Shown one piece after another: positions 52,569-60,962 of a DNA stretch of 64,000 bases (the first letter of the stretch is position 1; every line of letters begins with the position of its first letter). The stretch lies in assembly GCA_041908445.1 (NCBI GenBank), contig JAYRFK010000004.1:1-64000 (forward strand), given 5' to 3'. Below the pieces are notes generated by a model. The model did no database searches. It had not been told where the DNA came from and saw nothing but the letters and a program-made list of their open reading frames with translations. The DNA is from JAEUJM01 sp041908445 (GTDB taxonomy: Bacteria > Actinomycetota > Acidimicrobiia > Acidimicrobiales > DATDAH01). The translations under genes were made by a program, and so were the position numbers.

Positions 52569-52574
52569 TAGGCT
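52569..52574 (+). promoter_or_regulatory. -10 hexamer TAGGCT for the PIG-L gene
   Basis: 8 nt before ATG 52583; little or no leader expected. Confidence 0.5.
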
Positions 52575-52582
52575 GCACGACC

Positions 52583-53392
52583 ATGGCGACCCTGGCCTGC
52601 TTCCACGCGCACCCCGACGACGAGTCGATCGCCACGGGCGGGGTGATGGCCAAGGCCAAGCAGGCGGGCCACCGGGTCGTGCTCGTCGTGGCCACGCGGG
52701 GGGAGCGGGGCGAGGTCCAGCCCGGGGTCCTCCGCGACGGCGAGGAGCTCTGGCAGCGCCGGGTGGAGGAGACCGCAGCCGCCGCCGAGGTGCTCGGCGT
52801 CGACCGGGTCGAGTTCCTCGGCTACGAGGACTCCGGGATGATGGGCGAGCCCACCAACGACCTCCCCGGCACCTTCTGGACCGCCGACCTCGACGAGGCC
52901 GCCGACCGCCTCGCCGCCATCCTGCGCGACGAGCGGGTCGACGTGCTCACCGTCTACGACGAGCACGGCAACTACGGCCACCCCGACCACATCCAGGTGA
53001 ACCGGGTCGGCCACCTCGCCGCCGAGCGGGCCGGGATCCCCCGCGTGCTCGAGGCCACCATGGACCGGGACTTCATCCGCGAGGGCATGGCCGAGGCCGC
53101 GGAGCTCGGCGACCTGCCGGACGACTTCGAGCCGCCGGAGCACACCGAGGACAGCCCGTTCGGCAGCCCCGGCGAGGTCATCACCCACGAGGTGGACGTG
53201 ACCGGCTTCGTGGACCAGAAGCGCCGGGCCCTGTCCGCGCACGCCAGCCAGGTGCCCGCCGACTCGTTCTTTCTCGCCATGGACGACGACGCCTTCCAGC
53301 GTGCGTTCGGCCAGGAGTGGTTCATCGACCCGTCCACCCCCCGGGCGCCGGGGGCGCCCCGGGTCACCGACCTCTTCGAGGGGATGCCATGA
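52583..53392 (+). CDS. PIG-L/LmbE-family deacetylase
   Basis: 269 residues. Zinc ligands are in CFHAHPDDESIATGG and the later NYGHPDHIQVNRVG block. Relatives include MshB and Mca, which act on mycothiol precursors and conjugates, and other N-acetylglucosamine deacetylases. The middle region is close to the Mca/MshB layout, but I do not assign mycothiol function. Its stop overlaps the next start in an ATGA arrangement. Confidence 0.9.
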   Translation: MATLACFHAHPDDESIATGGVMAKAKQAGHRVVLVVATRGERGEVQPGVLRDGEELWQRRVEETAAAAEVLGVDRVEFLGYEDSGMMGEPTNDLPGTFWTADLDEAADRLAAILRDERVDVLTVYDEHGNYGHPDHIQVNRVGHLAAERAGIPRVLEATMDRDFIREGMAEAAELGDLPDDFEPPEHTEDSPFGSPGEVITHEVDVTGFVDQKRRALSAHASQVPADSFFLAMDDDAFQRAFGQEWFIDPSTPRAPGAPRVTDLFEGMP

Positions 53393-54519
53393 CCGACACG
53401 CCCGCTTCCGGCCCGCCCACCTCCTGGGTCCACACCGGCTACGCCCAGCAGCTGCACTTCGGTGCCGGGGCCGTCGACCGCCTCGGCGACGTGCTGAAGG
53501 GCCTCGGCGCCCGCCGGGCCATGCTCATCACCACCGCCGGTCGGTTCCAGTCGGAGGAGGGCGCCCGGGTGCGCCACGCCATGGGCCGGATCCTCGGGTC
53601 GAGCTTCGCCGAAGCCCTCGCCCACGTGCCGACCAACGTGGTGCGCGACGCCGGCCTCGAGGCCCGTCGGGACGCCATCGACGCCGTGGTGTCCTTCGGG
53701 GGCGGCTCCTGCGCCGACCTCGCCAAGGCGGTCTGCTACTTCAGCGAGCAGGAGTCCGGCACGCCCGGCGCCTCCTACGCCGACCGTCCCGCCCTCCTGC
53801 ACGTCTCGGTGCCCACGACCTACTCGGGCGCCGAGCTCACCCCCTTCTTCGGCATGACCGATCCCGCCACCCGCCAGAAGCAGGGCGCCGGCGGCCCCAC
53901 CATCGCCCCGATCGCCGCGGTCTACGACCCCGAGCTCACCCTCGCCACCCCCGCCCGCGTGAGCGCCGAGACCGGCATGAACGCCCTCGCCCACTGCGTC
54001 GAGGCGGCGTGGTCGACGACGCGGACCCCCGAGGCCGAGGCCATCGCCCTCGCCGGGGCCCACCGCATCTTCTCGGCGCTGCCCCGCGTCGTCGACGTCC
54101 CCGACGACCTCGGCGCCCGCACCGACATGCTGCAGGGCGCGGTGCTCGGCGGTCGCTGCCTGCAGAACGGGTCCATGGGCGTGCACCACGGCCTGGCCCA
54201 GCTCGTGGGCGGGCGCACCGGCATCCCGCACGGCCTCGCCAACGCCATGATCCTGCCGCACGCGATCCGCTACAACGCCGAGGCCGTGCCGTGGGCCATC
54301 GCCGGCCTCGCCCTGTCCATGGGCGTGTCCGACCCGGCGGACGCGGTGGCGGACCTCGTCGCCCGCCTGGGCCTGCCCTCGGGCCTCCGGGAGTGCGGTG
54401 TCACCGAGGAGGACCTCGACGCCGTGGCCCAGACGGCGCCGTCGAACGGCAACGTGGCCAACAACCCGCGCCCGGTGTCCGAGGAGGACGCCCGGGCGAT
54501 CCTCGCCGCCGCCTACTGA
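53389..54519 (+). CDS. Maleylacetate reductase-like iron-containing alcohol dehydrogenase
   Basis: 376 residues of the Fe-dependent dehydrogenase superfamily. NAD loop: VVSFGGGSCADLAKAV. The block PTTYSGAELTPFFGMTD is characteristic of maleylacetate reductases, and metal-site histidines are in MNALAHCVEAAW and GVHHGLAQ...GIPHGLANA. Maleylacetate reduction is the last step of chloroaromatic and resorcinol-type pathways, but no ring-cleavage genes are nearby. It is coupled to the PIG-L gene by ATGA and overlaps the convergent GGDEF-EAL gene by 7 nt. Confidence 0.88.
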   Translation: MTDTPASGPPTSWVHTGYAQQLHFGAGAVDRLGDVLKGLGARRAMLITTAGRFQSEEGARVRHAMGRILGSSFAEALAHVPTNVVRDAGLEARRDAIDAVVSFGGGSCADLAKAVCYFSEQESGTPGASYADRPALLHVSVPTTYSGAELTPFFGMTDPATRQKQGAGGPTIAPIAAVYDPELTLATPARVSAETGMNALAHCVEAAWSTTRTPEAEAIALAGAHRIFSALPRVVDVPDDLGARTDMLQGAVLGGRCLQNGSMGVHHGLAQLVGGRTGIPHGLANAMILPHAIRYNAEAVPWAIAGLALSMGVSDPADAVADLVARLGLPSGLRECGVTEEDLDAVAQTAPSNGNVANNPRPVSEEDARAILAAAY

Positions 54520-56987
54520 ACGGCGGCGGGGTCCGCGGCGGCCACCAGGGGTCCGGTCACCGCGGTGGCGGTGGCGGTGGCGATGGCGGTGGCGATCGTG
54601 ATCGGGGTCGCCGTGCCGGACGGCTCGGCGGGCACCGGCACCGTCGGCTCGGTCGTCACGGACGGCTCGGTCGGCACCACCGCCGCCTCCCGACGGCCCA
54701 GGCCGTCCATCCACGCGGTGATGGTCGCGGCGTCCGCCGGCCGGCAGACCTGGAAGCCCTGCACCACGTCGCAGCCCAGCGTGCGGACGAGGTCGAGCGA
54801 CACCGGGTCCTCGACCCCCTCGGCCACGACCGAGAGGTCGAGGGTCCGCGCCAGGGCCACGATGGAGCCGACGATGGCACGGTCGTCGGCGTCGCGGGGG
54901 AGGTCCTTGACGAACTCCCGGTCGATCTTGAGCTCCTGCACCGGCATGCGCTTGAGGTGCGACATCGACGAGTAGCCGGTCCCGAAGTCGTCGATCGACA
55001 GTCGGGCACCCAGGGTGCGCAGCCGCTCCAGGGTGGCGACGAGGCTGTCGAGGTTGCCGGCGAACGCCCCCTCGGTGACCTCGAGGGTCAGGAACCGGGA
55101 GGGGAGCCGGGAGGCGAGGATGATCCCGTGCAGGTCCCGCGCCAGGCGCGGGTCCTGGAGGGCCCGGGGGGAGAGGTTGACCGACACGCTCAGGTCCCAG
55201 CCGCGCGCACGCCACTCGGCGCACTGGGCCAGCGCCCGCGTCAGGACCTGTCGGGTCAGGTGGCGGATGAGGCCCGTCTGCTCGGCCACTGGGATGAACT
55301 CGTCGGGTGGGATCCAACCCCGGTCGGGGTGGTGCCAGCGGGCGAGCGCCTCCATGCCCACGACCCGACCGGAGCGCAGGTCGACCTGGGGCTGGTAGGC
55401 GACCTGCAGCTCGTGGTGGTCGAGGGCGTCGCGGAGGTCGTTCAACAGGACGAGGCGGCCGGGCCGGTCCTCGTCGTCCTCCGGGCCGAACACCGCGATG
55501 CTCGTGGCGAGGCCCTTGGCCCGGTACATGGCCACGTCGGCGGACTGGAGCACCGAGGAGGCGTCGGACGCCTCGGTCGAGTGGCAGACCCCGATGCTCA
55601 CGCCGACCGAGAGGGTCATGCCGTCGACCTCCACCGGCTCCTCGAGCGCGTGCAGCAGGTCCTCGGCGACGGCCTCGGGCCGCCCGCACCCCGGCGGGTC
55701 GTCGAGCAGTAGGGCGAACTCGTCGCCGCCCAGACGCGCCACGGTGTCACCGGCCGGGGTCGCCAGGCGCAGCCGCTCGGCGATCTCGCACAGCACCTGA
55801 TCGCCGACGTGGTGGCCCAGGCCGTCGTTGATCTCCTTGAACCGGTCGAGGTCCATGAGCAGCAGCGCCGACTGGGGCGCCGTCGTCCCGTCGAAGCGAC
55901 CCGCCAGCTCCCGCATCAGGTGGAGGCGGTTGGGGAGCCCCGTGAGCGGGTCGTGGAGCGCCTGGCGGCGCAGCCGCTCCCGGCTCTCGGCCAGCGCGTC
56001 GATCTGGCGGTGCAGGTCCTCGGTCAGGGCGGCGTTGTCGTGGTGGGTCAGGGCCTGGCGCACGATCAGGAGCAGCACGAGGGGGACGCCGACCCACGTG
56101 AAGACGTCGTCGAGGTGCCCGTAGTGGATCTGGGTCGGCACGGCGAGCAGGACGAACAGCGCCATCGGCAGGTAGGGCAGCGCGAGCAGCCAGAAGGGCT
56201 GCTGGTCCCGATGGGCGGTCCGGGGCGGTGTCATGCGGGCGTGGCGCGCCGCCACGGCGATGACGAGGAAGCCCGCCACCCAGCCCACGTTGGCCACGCT
56301 CGTCGTGTAGGCGTCCGTGGCCTGGAGGTACACGAAGGCGCTGTCGGACACGCTCAGCAGCACCAGGCCGCACCCGATCGTGGCGACGGTGGTCCGGTAG
56401 GCGTCGGCGGCGCGCCCGAGCGCGCTGATGGTGGCGACGAGGACGACCACGTCGCCGACCGGGTAGGCGAGGGCGAGCACGAGCTCCAGGCCGGTGCCCG
56501 AGGACTCGACCACGCGGCCGAGCACGAGGACCCAGCTCACGCCCAGGGCGGCGAGGGCCACCGTGATGCCGTCGACGAGGACGCGCACGAGGGTGACCCG
56601 GCGCTCGTGGGACGGGAAGGTGAGCATGGCCGCCGCCGCGAACGGCACCGAGAGCAGGTACCCGACGTCCGCCACGGACGGGAACGGCGATTGGCCGGCG
56701 ATCGACTCGAAGTACGTCCATGCCGCCTGCCCGAGGCCCCACGAGGCCATCGACACCGCCAGCAGCACCCACGGCCGGCGGCGCCACGCCTCGACCCGCC
56801 GCGCGGTCACCCAGCAGGCGACGGCGGCGGCGAAGGCGGCGGCGGTCTCGACCACGTTGTCGACGTGGGTGGCGACGGTCTCCCCGCCGGGCTGACCGAC
56901 CACGACGGCCACGTAGGCGGCACCGAGCGCGACGACGACGGCGGCGTCCCGCCAGAGGCGGGTGCGGGCGCGGTTCGCCTCGGGCAC
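54513..56987 (-). CDS. Membrane-bound GGDEF-EAL cyclic-di-GMP protein
   Basis: 824 residues. About nine predicted transmembrane helices (1-310) form an uncharacterised sensor region. A GGDEF domain (about 340-500) has an intact LGGDEFALLL, and an EAL domain (about 520-765) keeps MEALARW, QPQVDL, DDFGTGYSSMSHLK and EGVED, so both cyclase and phosphodiesterase could be active. The C-terminal 50 residues are low-complexity Pro/Thr/Ala. GTG 56987 is the first start before the first helix. Confidence 0.93.
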   Translation of the reverse strand: MPEANRARTRLWRDAAVVVALGAAYVAVVVGQPGGETVATHVDNVVETAAAFAAAVACWVTARRVEAWRRRPWVLLAVSMASWGLGQAAWTYFESIAGQSPFPSVADVGYLLSVPFAAAAMLTFPSHERRVTLVRVLVDGITVALAALGVSWVLVLGRVVESSGTGLELVLALAYPVGDVVVLVATISALGRAADAYRTTVATIGCGLVLLSVSDSAFVYLQATDAYTTSVANVGWVAGFLVIAVAARHARMTPPRTAHRDQQPFWLLALPYLPMALFVLLAVPTQIHYGHLDDVFTWVGVPLVLLLIVRQALTHHDNAALTEDLHRQIDALAESRERLRRQALHDPLTGLPNRLHLMRELAGRFDGTTAPQSALLLMDLDRFKEINDGLGHHVGDQVLCEIAERLRLATPAGDTVARLGGDEFALLLDDPPGCGRPEAVAEDLLHALEEPVEVDGMTLSVGVSIGVCHSTEASDASSVLQSADVAMYRAKGLATSIAVFGPEDDEDRPGRLVLLNDLRDALDHHELQVAYQPQVDLRSGRVVGMEALARWHHPDRGWIPPDEFIPVAEQTGLIRHLTRQVLTRALAQCAEWRARGWDLSVSVNLSPRALQDPRLARDLHGIILASRLPSRFLTLEVTEGAFAGNLDSLVATLERLRTLGARLSIDDFGTGYSSMSHLKRMPVQELKIDREFVKDLPRDADDRAIVGSIVALARTLDLSVVAEGVEDPVSLDLVRTLGCDVVQGFQVCRPADAATITAWMDGLGRREAAVVPTEPSVTTEPTVPVPAEPSGTATPITIATAIATATATAVTGPLVAAADPAAVQ

Positions 56988-57080
56988 CTTGACCTATCGA
57001 CCCCCGCGTCTCGGGGGTGAGGGCGCGTTCGCGCTGGCCTCGCTTTCCCTCGAGCACCCGCTGGGGGCGATGATGGGGTC

Positions 57081-57482
57081 ATGTCGATCATCAAGATCAA
57101 CGCCATCACCGTCGCCCCCGACAGCGGCGACGAGCTCGCCCACCGCTTCGCCGCGCGGGCGGGCGCCGTCGACGACCAGGACGGCTTCGAGGGCTTCGAG
57201 CTGCTGAAGCCCACCGACGAGCGCACGACCTGGCTCGTGGTCACCCGCTGGCGCGACGAGGAGGCCTTCCAGGCCTGGCTGAGCTCGCCGGCGTTCCAGC
57301 ACGGCCACCGCTCGGAGGCCGAGGGCGCGGCGCAGAGCGGCGGCCACCCCGGTGGACACCCGGGCGGGCACCCGGGGGGTCACCCCGGTGGCGAGGCGGG
57401 CGGCGAGCGCCCGGTCGGGGTCAACAGCGAGGTGTGGTCCTACGAGGTCGCCGGCGGGTCGCCGGGCAAGGGCGGTCAGTAG
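57081..57482 (+). CDS. mhuD: MhuD/IsdG-type haem-degrading monooxygenase with a GGHP repeat insert
   Basis: 133 residues, ABM fold. From memory of M. tuberculosis MhuD the alignment is close: KINAI with Asn7, FxGFELLKP, VVTRW, DEEAFQAW with Trp66, and QHGHR, where His74 matches the haem ligand His75. Such enzymes open haem to release iron. Between this point and the last strand (SEVWSYEV) lies an insert with four GGHP units at residues 87-104, which MhuD lacks. A 4-TM protein gene follows after 6 nt. Confidence 0.78.
   Translation: MSIIKINAITVAPDSGDELAHRFAARAGAVDDQDGFEGFELLKPTDERTTWLVVTRWRDEEAFQAWLSSPAFQHGHRSEAEGAAQSGGHPGGHPGGHPGGHPGGEAGGERPVGVNSEVWSYEVAGGSPGKGGQ
57339..57392 (+). repeat. 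In-frame GGHP repeat, four units
   Basis: Each unit is Gly-Gly-His-Pro, but the codons differ between units at third positions (GGC GGC, GGT GGA, GGC GGG, GGG GGT; CCC or CCG). Synonymous drift with a constant peptide suggests the peptide itself is kept by selection. Confidence 0.85.
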
Positions 57483-57488
57483 CCGCCC

Positions 57489-57842
57489 GTGCTCACCCTC
57501 CACGCCGACTGGGCGTGGGTGGTCGTCGGGGTCAACGCCGTCGCCGGCGTCTGGGCCGTCGTCGCCCACTGGCACCGACCGTGGCGGACGCGCGCCCTGT
57601 GGTGGGCCGTCGTCGGGGGCTGGGCCACCGTCGCCGTCCAGGTGGTGCTGGGCGTCTACCTGACCGCCGGGGAGGGGATCGACGCCCCCCAGTTCCACGA
57701 GTTCTACGGCTTCGTGGCGCTGATCTCGGTGGGGCTGATCTACAGCTACCGCGCCCAGGTCAAGGAGTTCCAGTACCTGCTCTACGGCCTCGGCGGCCTG
57801 TTCCTCATGGGCCTGGCCCTCCGCGCCATCTACCTGGCGTGA
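57489..57842 (+). CDS. Small four-helix membrane protein, probable partner of the MhuD-like protein
   Basis: 117 residues with four hydrophobic helices (about 8-27, 38-60, 72-89, 95-115). Helix 3 begins with the polar motif PQFHEFYGF; further His residues are near helix ends. No family is recognised. GTG 57489 is 6 nt after the MhuD-like stop, so they are probably one operon, which suggests, without proof, a role in haem or iron handling. Confidence 0.75.
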   Translation: MLTLHADWAWVVVGVNAVAGVWAVVAHWHRPWRTRALWWAVVGGWATVAVQVVLGVYLTAGEGIDAPQFHEFYGFVALISVGLIYSYRAQVKEFQYLLYGLGGLFLMGLALRAIYLA

Positions 57843-57866
57843 GCGCCGCCCCGGCGGGCGGGGTGC

Positions 57867-58103
57867 CTAGAGGTTGACGACGGGGCAGGTGAGGGTGCGC
57901 GTGATGCCGTCGATGAGCTGGACCCGGCTCACGACCATCTTGCCGAGCTCGTCGACCGTGGTGGCCTCGGCCTGGGCGATGACGTCATAGGGCCCGGTGA
58001 CGTCGTCGGCCGACCGCACCCCCTCGATGGCGCCCACCTCGGCCGCGACCTGGCCGCTCCGGCCGACCTCGGTCTGGATGAGGATGTAGGCGCGCACCGA
58101 CAT
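57867..58103 (-). CDS. Stand-alone Lrp/AsnC ligand-binding (RAM) domain protein
   Basis: 78 residues: only the alpha/beta effector domain of Lrp/AsnC regulators (AYILIQTEVGRSGQVAAEV, DDVTGPYDVIAQAEA), with no helix-turn-helix. Such proteins may sense amino acids or modify full-length Lrp oligomers. ATG 58103 is preceded by TACCAT 7 nt upstream. It lies after the Hsp20 gene with a hairpin between. Confidence 0.88.
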   Translation of the reverse strand: MSVRAYILIQTEVGRSGQVAAEVGAIEGVRSADDVTGPYDVIAQAEATTVDELGKMVVSRVQLIDGITRTLTCPVVNL

Positions 58104-58110
58104 GGCTCCG

Positions 58111-58116
58111 ATGGTA
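58111..58116 (-). promoter_or_regulatory. Leaderless -10 hexamer TACCAT
   Basis: 7 nt before ATG 58103, immediately after the hsp20 terminator hairpin. Confidence 0.6.
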
Positions 58117-58119
58117 GCG

Positions 58120-58148
58120 GAGGACCCGGCCGTGACGGCCGGGTCCTC
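58120..58148 (-). terminator. GC-rich hairpin after hsp20
   Basis: GAGGACCCGGCC (58120-58131) pairs perfectly with GGCCGGGTCCTC (58137-58148) around a 5-nt loop. It separates hsp20 from the AsnC-domain gene on the minus strand. Confidence 0.7.
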
Positions 58149-58197
58149 GGGTCCCCTCGCCGGTGGAGGTCGACGGGGGGGCGGGCGGGGCGGGTGC

Positions 58198-58620
58198 CTA
58201 GCCGGCGACCTCGAGGGCCCGGTCGCGGTCCTCGCCGCCACCGATGGCGACCTTGCGGGCCTTGTGCTGCTCGGCCATCGGGATGACGACCTGGAGCACG
58301 CCGTCGCGGTAGTCGGCCACGATGCCGTTGGGGTCGAGGCTGTCGCCGAGGAACACCTGGCGGGTGAAGCGGCCCTGGCGGCGCTCGCCGGCGAGGACCT
58401 CGTCGCCCTCCTGGTGGTCGAGGTGGCGCTCGGCCCGCAGGGTGAGCACGTTGCGCTCGACCTCGAGGTCGATGGAGTCGGGGTCGACGCCCGGCAGGTC
58501 GAAGGCCACGTGGACCTTCTCGCCGCGGCGGACCGCGTCCATCGGGACCGCGGGGGCCGCGGACCGGGTGCGCTCCGCCCACCGGTCGAGGTCACGGAAG
58601 GGGTCGTAGCGAAGGAGCAT
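58198..58620 (-). CDS. Hsp20/alpha-crystallin small heat shock protein
   Basis: 140 residues. The N-terminus MLLRYDPFRDLDRW is typical of actinobacterial Hsp20, and the alpha-crystallin domain shows VAFDLPGVDPDSIDLEVERN, LTLRAERH, FTRQVFLGDSLD and DYRDGVLQVVIP. It is an ATP-independent holdase. GAGGAGG 7 nt upstream makes ATG 58620 secure. A HAIR-like operator and TACACT -10 lie upstream, pointing to HspR control. Confidence 0.93.
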   Translation of the reverse strand: MLLRYDPFRDLDRWAERTRSAAPAVPMDAVRRGEKVHVAFDLPGVDPDSIDLEVERNVLTLRAERHLDHQEGDEVLAGERRQGRFTRQVFLGDSLDPNGIVADYRDGVLQVVIPMAEQHKARKVAIGGGEDRDRALEVAG

Positions 58621-58673
58621 GGGTGCCTCCTCAGTCGTGCGGTGGTTCGTGATCGAGCGGTCGCTCGACGCCG

Positions 58674-58679
58674 AGTGTA
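58674..58679 (-). promoter_or_regulatory. Probable -10 TACACT of hsp20
   Basis: TACACT on the minus strand about 54 nt before the ATG, giving a leader of roughly 45 nt that carries the Shine-Dalgarno sequence. Confidence 0.5.
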
Positions 58680-58686
58680 ACGCAAA

Positions 58687-58707
58687 GATGAGTCTCATGC
58701 ACTCAGG
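58687..58707 (-). promoter_or_regulatory. HAIR-like HspR operator
   Basis: On the minus strand CCTGAGT-N7-ACTCATC, against the HAIR consensus CTTGAGT-N7-ACTCAAG: one mismatch in the first arm and two in the second, with exact 7-nt spacing. It overlaps the expected -35 of the hsp20 promoter, as for a repressor site. Confidence 0.65.
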
Positions 58708-58775
58708 TTTTCTGTTGTTCTGACCATCGCTACCCCTGGTCCCGGGGGATCGCCGCGGTGGGGCAAGCTGGCGCC

Positions 58776-59621
58776 ATGCGCACAACCGGCCGGCGGGCCC
58801 TGCTCGTGGCTCTGACCGCCCTCGCCGGCGTCACCGCCGTCGCCGGGTGCGTCGGCGACGGCGAGGCGGCGCAGGAGGCGCCCGCGCCCCCGACGACCAC
58901 CACGCCCGCCGCCCGCGGGCCCGAGATCCTGGTCGGTGGCGACTCCGTGGCCGCCTCGCTGGTGCCCGCCCTCACCGCGGCGGTGGGCGACCGTGCCCAC
59001 GTCGACTACCTCGCCGCGGCCACCATCTCCTCCACCAGCGACCGCCTGGCGTGGCGCGACGGCGTCGAGGGCTACGACCCCGACCTCGTGGTGGTGCTCA
59101 CCGGTCCCTGGGAGGTCCTCCAACCCGGCTTCGCCCCCACCGAGCCCGACTGGCCCGCCACCTACGCGCGTGACGTCCTCGACCCGCTCGCCGACGACCT
59201 CACCGCGGGCGAGGCCCGCGTCCTGTGGATCCAGATGCACTCGGCGTCGAAGGCGGCGACCACCCTCTCGTTCGCGGTGCTCGCTGCGCAGGTCCGGGCG
59301 CTGGCCGATCGCCGCGACGACGTGGACGTGCTCGACAGCGGCGAGTTCGTCGACCTGCCTGGCGACGTCCCGGCCGAGCTGTTGCCCGGTCCCGACGGCG
59401 CGCCCCAGCGCATCCGCCGCCAGGACGGCACCGGGGTGCACCTGTGCCCGGCCGGCGTGGTGCGGCTGGCCACGCCGGTGGTGGCGTGGATCGCCGACGA
59501 GGCCCGCCTCCCCGGCCTCGGGGCCGACGGGTGGCAGGAGGCGTCGTGGCGGTGGCCCCCCGAGCTGCCGAAGCCGCAGGAGTGCCCCCCGGCCCCGGCG
59601 CCGGCCGCATCGACTCCGTAG
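58776..59621 (+). CDS. SGNH/GDSL-like hydrolase lipoprotein
   Basis: 281 residues. A lipoprotein signal (RRALLVALTALAGVTAVAGC) is followed by a Thr/Pro linker and an SGNH-like domain: ILVGGDSVAASL holds the nucleophile Ser, and DGTGVHLCPAGVVRL the C-terminal Asp/His. The layout resembles the SGNH domains attached to OafA-type acyltransferases. An esterase or acyl-modifying role at the cell surface is likely; the substrate is unknown. ATG 58776 starts the signal peptide. Confidence 0.82.
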   Translation: MRTTGRRALLVALTALAGVTAVAGCVGDGEAAQEAPAPPTTTTPAARGPEILVGGDSVAASLVPALTAAVGDRAHVDYLAAATISSTSDRLAWRDGVEGYDPDLVVVLTGPWEVLQPGFAPTEPDWPATYARDVLDPLADDLTAGEARVLWIQMHSASKAATTLSFAVLAAQVRALADRRDDVDVLDSGEFVDLPGDVPAELLPGPDGAPQRIRRQDGTGVHLCPAGVVRLATPVVAWIADEARLPGLGADGWQEASWRWPPELPKPQECPPAPAPAASTP

Positions 59622-59624
59622 ACT
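59619..59624 (+). promoter_or_regulatory. -10 hexamer TAGACT for the lipase gene
   Basis: Overlaps the stop codon of the SGNH gene and lies 9 nt before ATG 59634. Confidence 0.45.
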
Positions 59625-59633
59625 CGACGCTCC

Positions 59634-60869
59634 ATGGGTGGGGCGTGGCGGTCGGTGGTGGGTGCGGTGGCCCTGTCCTGCGCCCTCGCGGGTGTGCTCA
59701 CCGCCCCTCCGGCCCGAGCGGCGCCGGCGACCGGTGCCGGGACCGCGGCCACGAGGGGGGCGAGCGACGCCGAGGCTGCGCCGGAGGCCGCCCCCGCCGT
59801 CCCGCTGCCCCCGGGCCAGGACCTCTACCGGCCGCCGGCCAGCCTGGTCGAGGGGCCCGCCGGCAGCCTCGTCTGGTACCGGGGCGTGTACCCGCCCGTC
59901 CCCGACGCACGGGCCTGGCGGGTGCTCTACCGCTCCGAGGGCGCCGACGGTGAGCCCGTGCTGGTGTCGGGGCTGGTGGTGCGGCCGGCCGGGCGGGCGC
60001 CGAGCGGAGGGTTCCCGGTCGTCTCCTGGGCGGTGGGGACGCCGGGGATCGCCGACGCCTGCGCCCCCACGAAGGGGCTCCCCACGGTGCCCCGCCTCGC
60101 CCGGCTGCTGCGGGAGGGGTTCGTCGTGGTGGCGACCGACGGCGAGGGCCTCGGCACGCGCGGGCCGGCGCACTACCTGATCGGCGAGAGCGAGGCGCAC
60201 GGCCTGCTCGACATCGCCCGGGCCGCCCGTGAGCTGCCGGGGGTCGGGGCCGGCCGCCGCGTTGCCCTCTGGGGCTACTCGTCGGGGGGCCACGGCGTCC
60301 TGTTCGCGGCCGAGCGGGCGGCGGAGTACGCGCCCGAGCTCGAGTTGATCGGGACGGCCGCGGTGGCGCCGGTGGTGGACGTGGCCCGCTTCGTGGGCCC
60401 CGTCGACGACCACCCGGGGTTCACGTTCCTCACCGTGGGGGCCTGGGCGGCGGTCCACGGCGTCGACCGCCGGAGCGTCTTCACCGTGCGGGCGAGCGAG
60501 CGGCTGCCGCGCCTGCGCTCGGAGTGCGCCTTCACGCTCGCGTTCGACTGGCCGTTGTGGCGCCGGGAGGACCTCGTGCGCTTCGACCTGCGGACGACCG
60601 AGCCCTGGCGGTCGTGGCTGGCCGACGAGTTGGCGGGCACCGACCCGGTCGCCGGCCCGCTGCTCGTGCTGCACGGCGACCACGACACCATCGTCGTCCC
60701 GGGCCCCACCCGCGCCCTGGTCGCGCGACAGTGCCGCTCCGGCGTCGTGGTCGACTACCGCCCGGTGGCGGGCCAGGACCACTTCATCGCGTACCGCACG
60801 GCCCGCCAGGTCGTGGACTGGCTGGTCGCCCGGGCCGCCGGCGCCCCGGCCGCCGACACCTGCCCCTGA
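59634..60869 (+). CDS. Secreted LIP-type lipase (alpha/beta hydrolase)
   Basis: 411 residues. A Sec signal peptide (SVVGAVALSCALAGVLTAPPARA) is followed by a secretory-lipase domain: PVVSWAVGTPGIADAC, FVVVATDGEGLGT, nucleophile elbow LWGYSSGGHG, acid in LVLHGDHDTIV and catalytic His in GQDHF. Cysteines near the start of the domain and at the C-terminus may form disulfides. It would hydrolyse external esters or triglycerides. A strong hairpin follows. Confidence 0.88.
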   Translation: MGGAWRSVVGAVALSCALAGVLTAPPARAAPATGAGTAATRGASDAEAAPEAAPAVPLPPGQDLYRPPASLVEGPAGSLVWYRGVYPPVPDARAWRVLYRSEGADGEPVLVSGLVVRPAGRAPSGGFPVVSWAVGTPGIADACAPTKGLPTVPRLARLLREGFVVVATDGEGLGTRGPAHYLIGESEAHGLLDIARAARELPGVGAGRRVALWGYSSGGHGVLFAAERAAEYAPELELIGTAAVAPVVDVARFVGPVDDHPGFTFLTVGAWAAVHGVDRRSVFTVRASERLPRLRSECAFTLAFDWPLWRREDLVRFDLRTTEPWRSWLADELAGTDPVAGPLLVLHGDHDTIVVPGPTRALVARQCRSGVVVDYRPVAGQDHFIAYRTARQVVDWLVARAAGAPAADTCP

Positions 60870-60899
60870 CGAGGTCGTCGGCCCACGGGGCGGGAACGG

Positions 60900-60935
60900 C
60901 GAGGGCGCCGGCCCCCGCGGGAGCCGGCGCCCTCG
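60900..60935. terminator. 13-bp GC-rich hairpin between convergent lipase and pckG
   Basis: CGAGGGCGCCGGC (60900-60912) pairs perfectly with GCCGGCGCCCTCG (60923-60935) around a 10-nt loop, between two converging genes. Confidence 0.75.
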
Positions 60936-60962
60936 GTCAGGCGTGCGTGGCGGTGGTCGGCG

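Noticed and set aside
53389..54519. Evidence for an aromatic ring-cleavage pathway from the maleylacetate-reductase-like gene
   Set aside because: No dioxygenase or hydroxylase genes are nearby, and its operon partner is a PIG-L deacetylase, so the pathway cannot be claimed.
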